A stretch of DNA of 64,000 nt, from assembly GCA_963822145.1 (NCBI GenBank), contig CAWGGG010000004.1, forward strand, positions 1,488,001 through 1,552,000, read 5' to 3'. The DNA comes from UBA5072 sp963822145 (lineage in GTDB: Bacteria > Bacteroidota > Bacteroidia > Bacteroidales > UBA10428). The notes beneath the pieces were generated by a model. It was not told the origin of the DNA. It did no database searches and saw nothing but the letters and a program-made list of their open reading frames with translations. A program made the translations under genes and the position numbers. Position 1 is the stretch's first letter. Every line of letters begins with the position of its first letter. This document shows, one piece after another, positions 43,769 to 52,387 of the stretch.

Positions 43769-44676
43769 CAATGCCTGATTTTGCTGATTATATATTTGAT
43801 CACATTTTCCTTGTCACCAGCAATGAACCATTGAATATCCTCATATTTGCGAAACCATGTTAGCTGTCTCCGGGCGTACTGTCGGGTATGTCCCTTGATA
43901 TGCTCAACAGCCTCCTTCAGCGAATACTTTCCCTCCAGATAGTCAAAAATCTCTTTATAACCCACAGTATTCAGCGCATTTATTTTACGAAACTGAAACA
44001 GGCCTTCGGTTTCCTGCAGTAAACCCTGAGCCATCATATATTCCACCCGGGTATTTATCCGGTCATGAAGTTCCTTTCTGGGCATATCCAATCCAATTTT
44101 CAGGGGAAAAAAATCCCTTCTTTTACCTTTGCCCGTTAGAAACGAAGAATACGGCAAGCCCGTCATCTCAAATATCTCAAGGGCTTTCAGCATGCGATTC
44201 GGATTATGAAGATCAACCTTTTGGTAATAGGCAGGGTCGATTTCATGTAACCTGGACCGGATACCTTCCAGTCCAACAGACTGATATTCCTTACGAAGCC
44301 GGTCCCGAATAACGGGATCAACAGTCGGAATATTATCAATGCCCTGGCAAACAGCATCAATATACAGGCCACTGCCGCCTGCCATGACAACAACATCATG
44401 GTCCACAAACAGTTTATCAAGCAGGTTTATGGCCTCCATTTCAAAGTGACTGGCATTATAATAGTCGTGTATGGATTTGTGTCCGATAAAATGGTGCTTT
44501 ACCCTGGCCAGCTGTGCAGGAGTGGGTACAGCGGTACCAATGACTGTTTCGCGATAGATTTGCCTGGAATCTGCGCTGATAATTTCGGTACTAAAATATT
44601 CAGCCAGCCTGATGGCCTGGTCAGTTTTGCCGACTGCAGTAGGACCTGCAACAATGATCAGGTATTTTGAAGACAT
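43768..44676 (-). CDS. miaA: tRNA dimethylallyltransferase
   Basis: Adds the dimethylallyl group to A37 of tRNAs reading UNN codons. P-loop GPTAVGKTD (11-19), ISADSRQIYRE (Asp for tRNA binding/catalysis), MAGGSGLYIDAVCQG and RQLTWFRKYEDIQWF near the C terminus. Length 302 is normal. It is 21 nt after an MFS transporter gene and overlaps the Nudix gene. Confidence 0.95.
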   Translation of the reverse strand: MSSKYLIIVAGPTAVGKTDQAIRLAEYFSTEIISADSRQIYRETVIGTAVPTPAQLARVKHHFIGHKSIHDYYNASHFEMEAINLLDKLFVDHDVVVMAGGSGLYIDAVCQGIDNIPTVDPVIRDRLRKEYQSVGLEGIRSRLHEIDPAYYQKVDLHNPNRMLKALEIFEMTGLPYSSFLTGKGKRRDFFPLKIGLDMPRKELHDRINTRVEYMMAQGLLQETEGLFQFRKINALNTVGYKEIFDYLEGKYSLKEAVEHIKGHTRQYARRQLTWFRKYEDIQWFIAGDKENVIKYIISKIRH

Positions 44677-44697
44677 GCGGGATCAGGGTAGCTAAAA

Positions 44698-46017
44698 TCA
44701 TTCCTTTATTACAGCCTGCTTTTTTAGCAGCATCAGCATAAAAAAAAGACCAATGATAAAGAAAATGGTAATGGCGAGGACGGAATACCTCATGCTGCCG
44801 GTAAGCGCTTCAATAATTCCAAAACTGAAAGTACCTCCCACCGTGGCAATCTTTTCCATTACATCATAGAAACTGAAGAACGAGGTATGGTCCCTGGTTT
44901 CAGGCAGCATTTTGGAATAGGTGGATCGGGCAAGTGCCTGTGTACCACCCATCAGTACACCCACAAAACAGGCTACAATGACGAAGCCTGTGGCGTTGGT
45001 GACGAAAAACACGGCTATAATCACCAGGATCCAAACCATTATGGAAATTATCAAAGCCCTGATGTTTCCCAGCCGGCCGGAAATGCGGGCAAACAGCCAG
45101 GCACCAAACATTCCGATGAGCTGAATCAATAAAATGGTGGGAATAAGAACATTATCATTGAGACCGAGTTCCTTGGTACCATAGGTAGCCGCCATAAACA
45201 TCACTGTCAGTAATCCCATGGTCATAAAGAAGAAACCGATCAGGTAAATTCTCAACTGGCGTATATGCCTGACCTGGTTAAAAACCCTCCGAAGCTCTAC
45301 GTAACCCTTCAGGATGGGATTCTCTCCTTTTTGCCTTTTACCAAAAGTGTATTTGGGCAATCTTCTGAACGTAATCTGTGAAAATCCGATCCACCACAGG
45401 AACACGGTAAGGAAGGCGAGTCGGGGGGCAAATGTATCATCCGTAATACCAAAAAAACCCGGGAAAAGTACAAATACCAGGTTGAAGAGCAGCAGTACAA
45501 CTCCTCCCAGGTAGCCCATGGAATATCCCCTGGCGCTGATCCGGTCCTGATCAGCCGGATCAGCAATCACAGGCAGAAAGGAATTGTAGAAAACCAGGCT
45601 TCCCCCGTAACCAATTGTAGCAAAAGTAAATGCAATCAAACCCAGTTCTAAAGTGTTCCTGTTAAAGAAGAACAGCATTCCGCATGAAATAGCGCCGATC
45701 CAGGTAAATACTTTCATAAAGGTCTTCCTGCGTCCTGTATAATCAGCTATGGAAGAGAAAAAAGGAGAAAACAAAGCGATAATCAGGTAGGAAACGGCTA
45801 TGGACCAGGAATAAAGAACCGTGTTGATCGCTTTATGTCCAAAAAAACTTACAGTAAAATCATCTCCGTTTCGTGTAATAGCATTGTAATAGATCGGGAA
45901 AATCGTGGAACCGATGGTGAGCTGGTATACCGAGTTGGCCCAGTCGTACATCACCCATCCGGTTATGGTTTTTTTATCACCCTTTTGGATGGGCCGGAGT
46001 TCGGAGATCCTTTTCAA
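44698..46017 (-). CDS. MFS transporter, UMF1/Atg22-like
   Basis: 439 residues with about twelve hydrophobic helices. The N-terminal GWVMYDWANSVYQLTIGSTIFPIYY and the long loop after the first helix pair are signatures of the UMF1 (Atg22-like) branch, which includes amino-acid effluxers in yeast vacuoles; bacterial substrates are unknown. The frame can start only at TTG 46017, as the next Met is inside helix 1. Confidence 0.8.
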   Translation of the reverse strand: MKRISELRPIQKGDKKTITGWVMYDWANSVYQLTIGSTIFPIYYNAITRNGDDFTVSFFGHKAINTVLYSWSIAVSYLIIALFSPFFSSIADYTGRRKTFMKVFTWIGAISCGMLFFFNRNTLELGLIAFTFATIGYGGSLVFYNSFLPVIADPADQDRISARGYSMGYLGGVVLLLFNLVFVLFPGFFGITDDTFAPRLAFLTVFLWWIGFSQITFRRLPKYTFGKRQKGENPILKGYVELRRVFNQVRHIRQLRIYLIGFFFMTMGLLTVMFMAATYGTKELGLNDNVLIPTILLIQLIGMFGAWLFARISGRLGNIRALIISIMVWILVIIAVFFVTNATGFVIVACFVGVLMGGTQALARSTYSKMLPETRDHTSFFSFYDVMEKIATVGGTFSFGIIEALTGSMRYSVLAITIFFIIGLFFMLMLLKKQAVIKE

Positions 46018-46102
46018 ATTATTGCATATATTAGGTTTATATCTATACCAATATACAAAAACTATTGTAATAAAGACCTATGCTTAATAAAAGTTAAGGA
46101 TG

Positions 46103-48367
46103 CTATCCCTGTGATTGCCGGATAAGATTCAGTGCGGAGCCAGCTTTGAACCAGCCTATCTGGTTCTCATTGTAGGTATGATCGGCCTGTATTTCATCGC
46201 GGGTACCATCTGCATGACGGAGGATCAGTTTCAGGGGTTTGTTGGGCGCGAAGGATCCCAGGCCGGTAAGATCAACCAGGTCGTCCTCAAGGATTTTATC
46301 GTAATCTGCCTTGTTCATAAACGTCAGTGCCAGCATGCCCTGTTTTTTAAGATTGGCTTCATGGATACGTGCAAAAGAACGGACCAGGATTACTTTTACG
46401 CCCAGGTACCTGGGTTCCATTGCGGCATGTTCCCGTGATGATCCTTCACCATAGTTTTCATCCCCCACCACGATAGTTCCTATGCCTTGTGATTTATAGG
46501 CGCGGGCAACTTTGGGCACCTCATCGTAAGTGCCGCTCAGCTGATTCTTGACGGCATTGGTTTTATCATTGAAACTGTTTACAGCGCCAATCAGCATGTT
46601 ATTGGAAATGTTATCCAGGTGACCCCTGTATTTAAGCCAGGGACCAGCCATCGATATATGATCTGTCGTGCATTTTCCTTTGGCTTTGATCAGGAGGCGC
46701 AAGCCGATAAGATCACCGCCGTGCCAAGGTTCGAAAGGTTCCAGCAACTGGAGCCTGCTGCTGCTCTTATTCACCAAAACCTGAATTTTGCCGCCATCCT
46801 CAGCGGGTGCCTGATAGCCGTTATCGGCTACATCAAATCCAGCCGGAGGCATTTCAAGTCCCCTGGGTTCTTCAAGTTTTACCCGTTCTCCCTTTTCGTT
46901 GACCAGGGTATCGGTCAAAGGATTGAACGCCAGAGTGCCGGCAATGGAGAAGGCAGTGACCAATTCGGGTGAAGCCACAAAGCCATGGGTATTGGGATTA
47001 CCGTCATTACGTTTTGCAAAGTTCCGGTTAAAGGAGGTCATGATTGAATTCTTTTCCTGCTTGTCAGCTCCATGCCTGGTCCATTGACCAATGCACGGAC
47101 CACAGGCATTGGCCAGGACAGTTCCTCCCAATTTCTCGAAAACCTGGAGTATGCCATCGCGTTCTGCGGTATATCGGACCTGTTCAGAACCGGGTGTTAT
47201 GGTAAATGCGGCCTTTGCAACCAGGTTCTTTGACAGTGCCTGCCTGGCCAGTGAAGCAGCGCGGGTCAGGTCTTCATAGGATGAATTGGTGCAGGAACCA
47301 ATAAGGCCAACTTCCAGTTTTTCGGGCCATCCCTTTTCTTTGACCAGACTGGCAAATCTGGAAACCGGAGTGGCCAGGTCGGGGGTAAAGGGACCATTGA
47401 TATGGGGCTCCAGTTCCGAAAGGTTAATTTCAATTACTTCATCAAAATATGCACCGGGATCTCGATAAACCTCCGCATCAGCAGTAAGGTATGTTCTGAT
47501 TTTACCCGCCATTTCCGCAATACCCTCACGTCCAGTCCCTACGAGGTACTTCTCCATTTTTTGGTCATAGCCAAAAATAGAAGTTGTTGCACCAATCTCA
47601 GCACCCATATTGCAAATAGTACCCTTTCCCGTACAGGAAATGCTTTCAGCCCCTTCACCGAAATACTCCAGGATGTAACCTGTGCCACCGTTCACAGTAA
47701 GGATACCGGCAACTTTTAAAATCACATCCTTGGCCGAGGTCCAACCGCTTAGTCTTCCTGTAAGCTTCACTCCGATCAATTTCGGAAACCGAAGTTCCCA
47801 GGATAGTCCGGCCATAACATCACAGGCATCCGCCCCGCCGACTCCAATGGCAATCATGCCTAGTCCCCCGGCATTTACGGTATGAGAGTCGGTGCCAATC
47901 ATCATTCCCCCTGGAAAAGCATAGTTTTCAAGGATCACCTGGTGAATAATCCCTGCCCCGGGCTTCCAGAATCCAATTCCATATTTGTCTGATACTGAGG
48001 CAAGGAAATTGTAAACCTCACTGTTGGTGACCTCTGCAGCGGCCAGGTCGGCTTTGGCGCCATCCCTGGCCTGGATAAGATGATCACAATGCACCGTGGA
48101 AGGAACGGCGACTTTTTTCCTGCCGGCTTGCATAAACTGCAACAGGGCCATCTGGGCAGTTGCATCCTGCATAGCCACACGGTCGGGAATAAAATTTACA
48201 TAATCATTTCCCCGTTTAAAGACTGAATGAGGCATCCCCACTTCCAGGTGTGCATATAAGATCTTCTCGGCAAGGGTCAGCGGATGGCCTATCATTTTTC
48301 CGGCAGCATCGACCCTGTGGATAAACGATGCATAAACACGCTGTATCAGGTCCAAATCAAATACCAT
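46103..48367 (-). CDS. Aconitate hydratase
   Basis: Interconverts citrate and isocitrate in the TCA cycle using a 4Fe-4S cluster. Cluster ligands are in GSCTNSSYEDL and ANACGPCIGQW. TDSHTVNAGGLGMIAIGVGGAD and, in the mobile domain, DENYGEGSSREHAAMEPRYLG carry substrate residues. 754 residues, the mitochondrial-type form. A possible -7 box, CATATTTGT (one mismatch), lies upstream on the minus strand. Confidence 0.95.
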   Translation of the reverse strand: MVFDLDLIQRVYASFIHRVDAAGKMIGHPLTLAEKILYAHLEVGMPHSVFKRGNDYVNFIPDRVAMQDATAQMALLQFMQAGRKKVAVPSTVHCDHLIQARDGAKADLAAAEVTNSEVYNFLASVSDKYGIGFWKPGAGIIHQVILENYAFPGGMMIGTDSHTVNAGGLGMIAIGVGGADACDVMAGLSWELRFPKLIGVKLTGRLSGWTSAKDVILKVAGILTVNGGTGYILEYFGEGAESISCTGKGTICNMGAEIGATTSIFGYDQKMEKYLVGTGREGIAEMAGKIRTYLTADAEVYRDPGAYFDEVIEINLSELEPHINGPFTPDLATPVSRFASLVKEKGWPEKLEVGLIGSCTNSSYEDLTRAASLARQALSKNLVAKAAFTITPGSEQVRYTAERDGILQVFEKLGGTVLANACGPCIGQWTRHGADKQEKNSIMTSFNRNFAKRNDGNPNTHGFVASPELVTAFSIAGTLAFNPLTDTLVNEKGERVKLEEPRGLEMPPAGFDVADNGYQAPAEDGGKIQVLVNKSSSRLQLLEPFEPWHGGDLIGLRLLIKAKGKCTTDHISMAGPWLKYRGHLDNISNNMLIGAVNSFNDKTNAVKNQLSGTYDEVPKVARAYKSQGIGTIVVGDENYGEGSSREHAAMEPRYLGVKVILVRSFARIHEANLKKQGMLALTFMNKADYDKILEDDLVDLTGLGSFAPNKPLKLILRHADGTRDEIQADHTYNENQIGWFKAGSALNLIRQSQG

Positions 48368-48439
48368 GGTTTTTATAGTTTTAAATACAAATATGAGTGT
48401 CGGTAATCAATAACATAAACTGAGCTGCAATTTGTAACA

Positions 48440-48504
48440 GTCATGTTGAGCGAAGTCGAAACATGGTTTATAACCAGTCACCCTTCGACTCCGCTCAGGA
48501 TGAC
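48440..48504. repeat. Dispersed intergenic inverted repeat (TGAGCGAAGTCGAA type)
   Basis: GTCATGTTGAGCGAAGTCGA (from 48440) and TCGACTCCGCTCAGGATGAC (to 48504) form an imperfect inverted repeat around a 23-nt loop. I recognise this word pair as a repeat seen between genes in many Bacteroidetes-group genomes. It is in the 231-nt space between acnA and the GT51 gene; the rest of that space shows nothing clear. Confidence 0.8.
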
Positions 48505-48598
48505 CATTTCAGCAGAGCTATAAATATGATTGCCGATACTCAATATTACAAATTAATATATTCTGATGTAATGGTAAACACAATTCTTTTCAAATTGA

Positions 48599-50566
48599 TC
48601 ACGGGGAACTTACAATCTTTAATTCCTCCATCACCAAGGAATCGGTTGCCACAGAATCGGGCACTGAAAAAATCTGTGCCGCAGGGCCTGTGAGCAGAAC
48701 TGCCGGACTACTTCCCAGGGTATCACCGGGAGCAATAAACTCCTTTCTTACCATCAGTTCTTTCACCCGGTTGAAATAATTGCTAAAAAATGGCTTTGGC
48801 TTTCCATTGGTCTCAAAGGTGTATCTGTACCATTTGGGACGTGGCACAATACTGGCCAGGTAGATGCTTTCAGTGAGTTTGAGCCCGGAGGGCGGCTTAT
48901 TGAAGTAAAACCGGGATGCCTGATTGATTCCGTAAATACCGGGGCCCCATTCAATTATATTGAGATAAACTTCAAACATGCGCTGTTTTGATACCAGTTG
49001 TTTGTTTTCGATAAGCCAAACGATCAACGCTTCCTCAACTTTGCGCGCCAGAGTTTTGTTGCGGGTGAGAAAGATATTCTTGACCAGTTGCATGGAAATT
49101 GTACTTCCGCCGCGCGCAAACCGCTTTTCTTTGATGTTGGTGACCATGGATTCCCTGAATGCCCCAGGATTGAATCCCCTGTGATAGAAAAAGCTGCCGT
49201 CCTCCGATGTCATCACTGCGGCCCGCAATAAAGGCGATATCTGATCAAAAGGCACAAAATCAGGGTTACTGATACCCACATTGAAAGCAGCAACTACCCT
49301 GTCCTTTTCATATACCCGGTGATAAAACTCTCCGTTAAGCATCCTGTAATCGTCTGCGCCATAGGCCATTATTTTAAAATCATCTGCACGCAGCCTCGTG
49401 TTGAAAACCAGACTATCTGGAATGTTAAGGTTCACCGAAAAATCAAGAAAAAAATATAGCCTTCCTGAAGCCTTTAGTCCGTTAAGACTGGTGAACATCC
49501 CCGGCGGTAGTGAAGTAAAAAATGCCCCTGCATCCCAGTTCACAGGCCGGAGCTTGAAGGTGATTTCAGGACCTTCCCGGAGATTGAGCCTGAAATAGGG
49601 AAGGATTTCGGCTTTATTGAGGACAGCCCTTGAAGTGCTGTCCAGCTCAAAAGTGCCTGGCTCAAGGTGGATCAGGAATGATGACCAGAAGTGGCTAATT
49701 TTAATATCATGCGTTGAAAACCGTTCCCCGTTCAAAACAAGCCCGTCAAAACTGAATTCTCCCGCTACATCTACAAGATGCCTTCGCCTGCCGGATAAAT
49801 CAACCTTGAAAGTCAGGGTATCAAAGCCCAGGGAAACGCCGTAATTTTGTTTGAGCAGGGGTATGGGAAGCAGACTGGTGTCTGATTTTATCAATTGAAA
49901 TTCCATTAGCGAGACGGATTTATCAAAACGGCCCGCCACCGGTATCCGGGTGGTTAGTTTATCGCCGGCAAAGACGAGTGTTGCGGAAATCACGCCACGA
50001 TTCAGCACAAAACTGTGAACGGCAATCAACGTTGGACTTCCTGCGGATGAGATTCTCACCTGTACCCTGTTAATCTTTGCCTTGGCTGGCGCATAACTGA
50101 ACAATCTTCGAATAAACCTGTTAGCGAGATCAGCCATATCGGTTTCCCTGAACTTATCCGGTGCATTAACGGATCTGTCCGCTTTTAATTCTGCTCTTGC
50201 CAGCGCTTTCTTCTCTGTATGGTAACGAATCGAAACTGTTCGGCAAGCAAATTCCTTGATCCGTATCTTCCTCAAGAAAAGAGGGAGAATCCTGACCTCG
50301 GTAGAAACCGAATCCATAAAGATTTCGTTGCCTCCGGTCATGCTCTGAATGTAGATTCCCTTAACAAAAACTGTGTTGAGTCCCTTAAACCCGGCTCCAT
50401 CCCAATGCGCACTGTATTGATGGCTTCTGATTTTGCCGGTTGCCGAGTCAAGAGCTCTTTGCAGCATATAACCCCGCATGGCCAGCAGACCTGCTACTAT
50501 GATACCCACCAAGGATAGTAGCAACACAAGCCAACGTTTCCTCAGCGGAAGCTGTATAATATTCAT
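48599..50566 (-). CDS. Peptidoglycan glycosyltransferase (GT51) with long AsmA-like N-terminal region
   Basis: About 655 residues. One N-terminal membrane helix (RKRWLVLLLSLVGIIVAGLL). Then about 400 residues of beta-rich sequence like AsmA/DUF748 proteins (VFVKGIYIQSM, EVRILPLFLRKIRIKEF). The C-terminal third is the lysozyme-like transglycosylase: catalytic Glu in AAVMTSEDGSFFYHRGF, RGGSTISMQLVKNIFL, EVYLNIIEWGPGIYGIN. There is no transpeptidase domain, so it is monofunctional. It polymerises lipid II; the extension may bind envelope lipids or proteins (inference). Confidence 0.85.
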   Translation of the reverse strand: MNIIQLPLRKRWLVLLLSLVGIIVAGLLAMRGYMLQRALDSATGKIRSHQYSAHWDGAGFKGLNTVFVKGIYIQSMTGGNEIFMDSVSTEVRILPLFLRKIRIKEFACRTVSIRYHTEKKALARAELKADRSVNAPDKFRETDMADLANRFIRRLFSYAPAKAKINRVQVRISSAGSPTLIAVHSFVLNRGVISATLVFAGDKLTTRIPVAGRFDKSVSLMEFQLIKSDTSLLPIPLLKQNYGVSLGFDTLTFKVDLSGRRRHLVDVAGEFSFDGLVLNGERFSTHDIKISHFWSSFLIHLEPGTFELDSTSRAVLNKAEILPYFRLNLREGPEITFKLRPVNWDAGAFFTSLPPGMFTSLNGLKASGRLYFFLDFSVNLNIPDSLVFNTRLRADDFKIMAYGADDYRMLNGEFYHRVYEKDRVVAAFNVGISNPDFVPFDQISPLLRAAVMTSEDGSFFYHRGFNPGAFRESMVTNIKEKRFARGGSTISMQLVKNIFLTRNKTLARKVEEALIVWLIENKQLVSKQRMFEVYLNIIEWGPGIYGINQASRFYFNKPPSGLKLTESIYLASIVPRPKWYRYTFETNGKPKPFFSNYFNRVKELMVRKEFIAPGDTLGSSPAVLLTGPAAQIFSVPDSVATDSLVMEELKIVSSP

Positions 50567-50685
50567 GGTAGTGACATTCAAAACGCGAAATTAAACAATT
50601 ATCATTTACCGGCATGGAAGTGAAAGGAAATGCCGCTTTTTCATGAAACCTTAATGCAGTGCAAGCCGTAAACGCAGCATAATCG

Positions 50686-51681
50686 ATGAAGCTCGTGATT
50701 ATATATCTCAAACACCTGAATACCCTGCTGAGGTCATTCATGCTGATGCCATTCCTACTGGTTGGCGTGACAGCCCATACCCAATCTACTGATGATCTGA
50801 AGAATAAGGAAGCCATCGCCCGAAACAAAGCCAAAACCCAAATCAGTTGGGATTATCAGTACTCCGGTGAAAAACCGGGAAAAACGGGTGTTAGAACCTC
50901 TGTCACTACGTTTACTGCCAAAGGAGACATTTCACAGGTAGATGCCCTTAATTCCAAGGGGGTAGTAACCCATTCTGAAAAATACCGTTACGATGCAAAG
51001 GGGAATAAAACCGAATATACACGTAATTCGGGAGAAAGCTCCTATCAGAAGAAATATGTTTACAGCGATAAGAACCAGCTCGTCGAGGAGAGTGGCTTCG
51101 ATGGCGTAGAGAATTTCAGAAACCTGTATGGTTATAATGCACAGGGTGAAATGAAAGAAATCAGGTATATGAAGAAGTCCGTGATTTTCGAAAAAAGGGT
51201 TTTTGAAAAGAAGGATGCCACAACAACAGTTTCAGTATATAATGCTACTGGTGTGCTGACCTCAAAGTTGCTGCTAAGATATGACGACAGGGGCAATCTG
51301 GTTGAAGAGATCGTTTATGGCGGCAACCAGAGTGAACTGGAGAAAAAAACTTACCATTACGATGACAACAAAAATCTGAAAGAAGAGGCAAAATATAAGC
51401 TGGACAAGATTACCCTAAAAACTTCATACAATTATAACACTTCTGGGGCTTTGGTCGAAATCACAGAGGAAACTCCCGGCGTTGTCAGGTTTGTGAAGAA
51501 AAGCTTCACTTATGATCCCAAAGGCAGCTTGCTTGAAATCAAATGGCGTCGCAAAGGCACAGAGGAATTCAACCGGATTACTTACCAGTACGATGACAGG
51601 GGTTTGTGCACTTCTGCCGATACCTATTATCCGGCAACCCATTACAGGGTACTCACGAAGTATACCTATGAATACTTCTAG
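50686..51681 (+). CDS. Secreted YD/RHS-like repeat protein
   Basis: 331 residues. An N-terminal hydrophobic segment ending near AHTQS works as a signal; the start could also be the ATG at 50740. The body is a run of about eight beta-hairpin repeats of about 25-30 residues with YDAKGNKTEYT, YNAQGEMKEI, YDDRGNLVEE, YDDNKNLKEEA, YDPKGSLLEI and YDDRGLCTSA, like YD (RHS) repeats but short and with no toxin domain. Function unknown. Confidence 0.75.
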   Translation: MKLVIIYLKHLNTLLRSFMLMPFLLVGVTAHTQSTDDLKNKEAIARNKAKTQISWDYQYSGEKPGKTGVRTSVTTFTAKGDISQVDALNSKGVVTHSEKYRYDAKGNKTEYTRNSGESSYQKKYVYSDKNQLVEESGFDGVENFRNLYGYNAQGEMKEIRYMKKSVIFEKRVFEKKDATTTVSVYNATGVLTSKLLLRYDDRGNLVEEIVYGGNQSELEKKTYHYDDNKNLKEEAKYKLDKITLKTSYNYNTSGALVEITEETPGVVRFVKKSFTYDPKGSLLEIKWRRKGTEEFNRITYQYDDRGLCTSADTYYPATHYRVLTKYTYEYF

Positions 51682-51702
51682 CAAAGTTGTGTTGATTAAT
51701 AG

Positions 51703-51736
51703 TTTAAGTGTTTAAGCATTATTCTTCTATCTTTGC
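51703..51736 (+). promoter_or_regulatory. Candidate promoter of the TsaC/YciO gene
   Basis: TTTA at 51703-51706, 21-nt spacer, TATCTTTGC at 51728-51736 (full match to TAnnTTTGY), 26 nt before the ATG. Confidence 0.5.
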
Positions 51737-51762
51737 CCTTCATTCGATCCCTGTAATACCCT

Positions 51763-52377
51763 ATGTTACTTAAAATACATCCGGAAACGCCTGGTCACAG
51801 GCAAGTTCAAAAGGCCGTGGAGATTTTGCAGGACGGAGGCGTTATCATATTTCCCACCGACACCGTTTACGGACTGGGCTGTGATGTTTTCAACCACAAA
51901 GCTGTTGAACGGGTCGCCAGACTTAAGGGTATCCATATCGAAAAAGCCAATTTCTCATTTATATGCCATAGTCTCAGTCAGTTAACTGATTACGCCAAAC
52001 ATGTAAACAACCCCACGTTCAAAATAATGAAACAGCACCTGCCGGGGCCCTATACTTTTATTCTCGAAGCCAGCAACAATGTACCGCGGATATTCCGCAA
52101 CCGTAAAAAAACCATCGGCATCAGGATTCCTGAAAATAAAATCATTCTTGAGATCGTACGCGAATTGGGCAATGCGGTTCTTACAACCTCCATTCACGAT
52201 GAAGATGAAGTGCTTGATTATACCACCGATCCTGAGCTTATTTACGATCATTATAAACACCATGTCGATGCTGTAATTCACGGAGGCTTTGGAAATAACA
52301 TCCCTTCTACGGTCATCGACTGTACAGGACCGGTTCCCCAAATTGTCCGTCAGGGGATGGGTGAGGTGGATTTTTAG
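51763..52377 (+). CDS. Threonylcarbamoyl-AMP synthase family protein (TsaC/YciO/YrdC)
   Basis: 204 residues of the YrdC fold: the basic cavity segment GGVIIFPTDTVYGLGCDVFN, then RLKGIHIEKANFSFICHSLSQ and TIGIRIPENKIIL, and STVIDCTG near the end. Members make threonylcarbamoyl-AMP for t6A37 of tRNA. The sequence leans to the YciO branch, in which activity is weaker or different, so I give no symbol. Confidence 0.82.
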   Translation: MLLKIHPETPGHRQVQKAVEILQDGGVIIFPTDTVYGLGCDVFNHKAVERVARLKGIHIEKANFSFICHSLSQLTDYAKHVNNPTFKIMKQHLPGPYTFILEASNNVPRIFRNRKKTIGIRIPENKIILEIVRELGNAVLTTSIHDEDEVLDYTTDPELIYDHYKHHVDAVIHGGFGNNIPSTVIDCTGPVPQIVRQGMGEVDF

Positions 52378-52387
52378 TATTTCCCCG

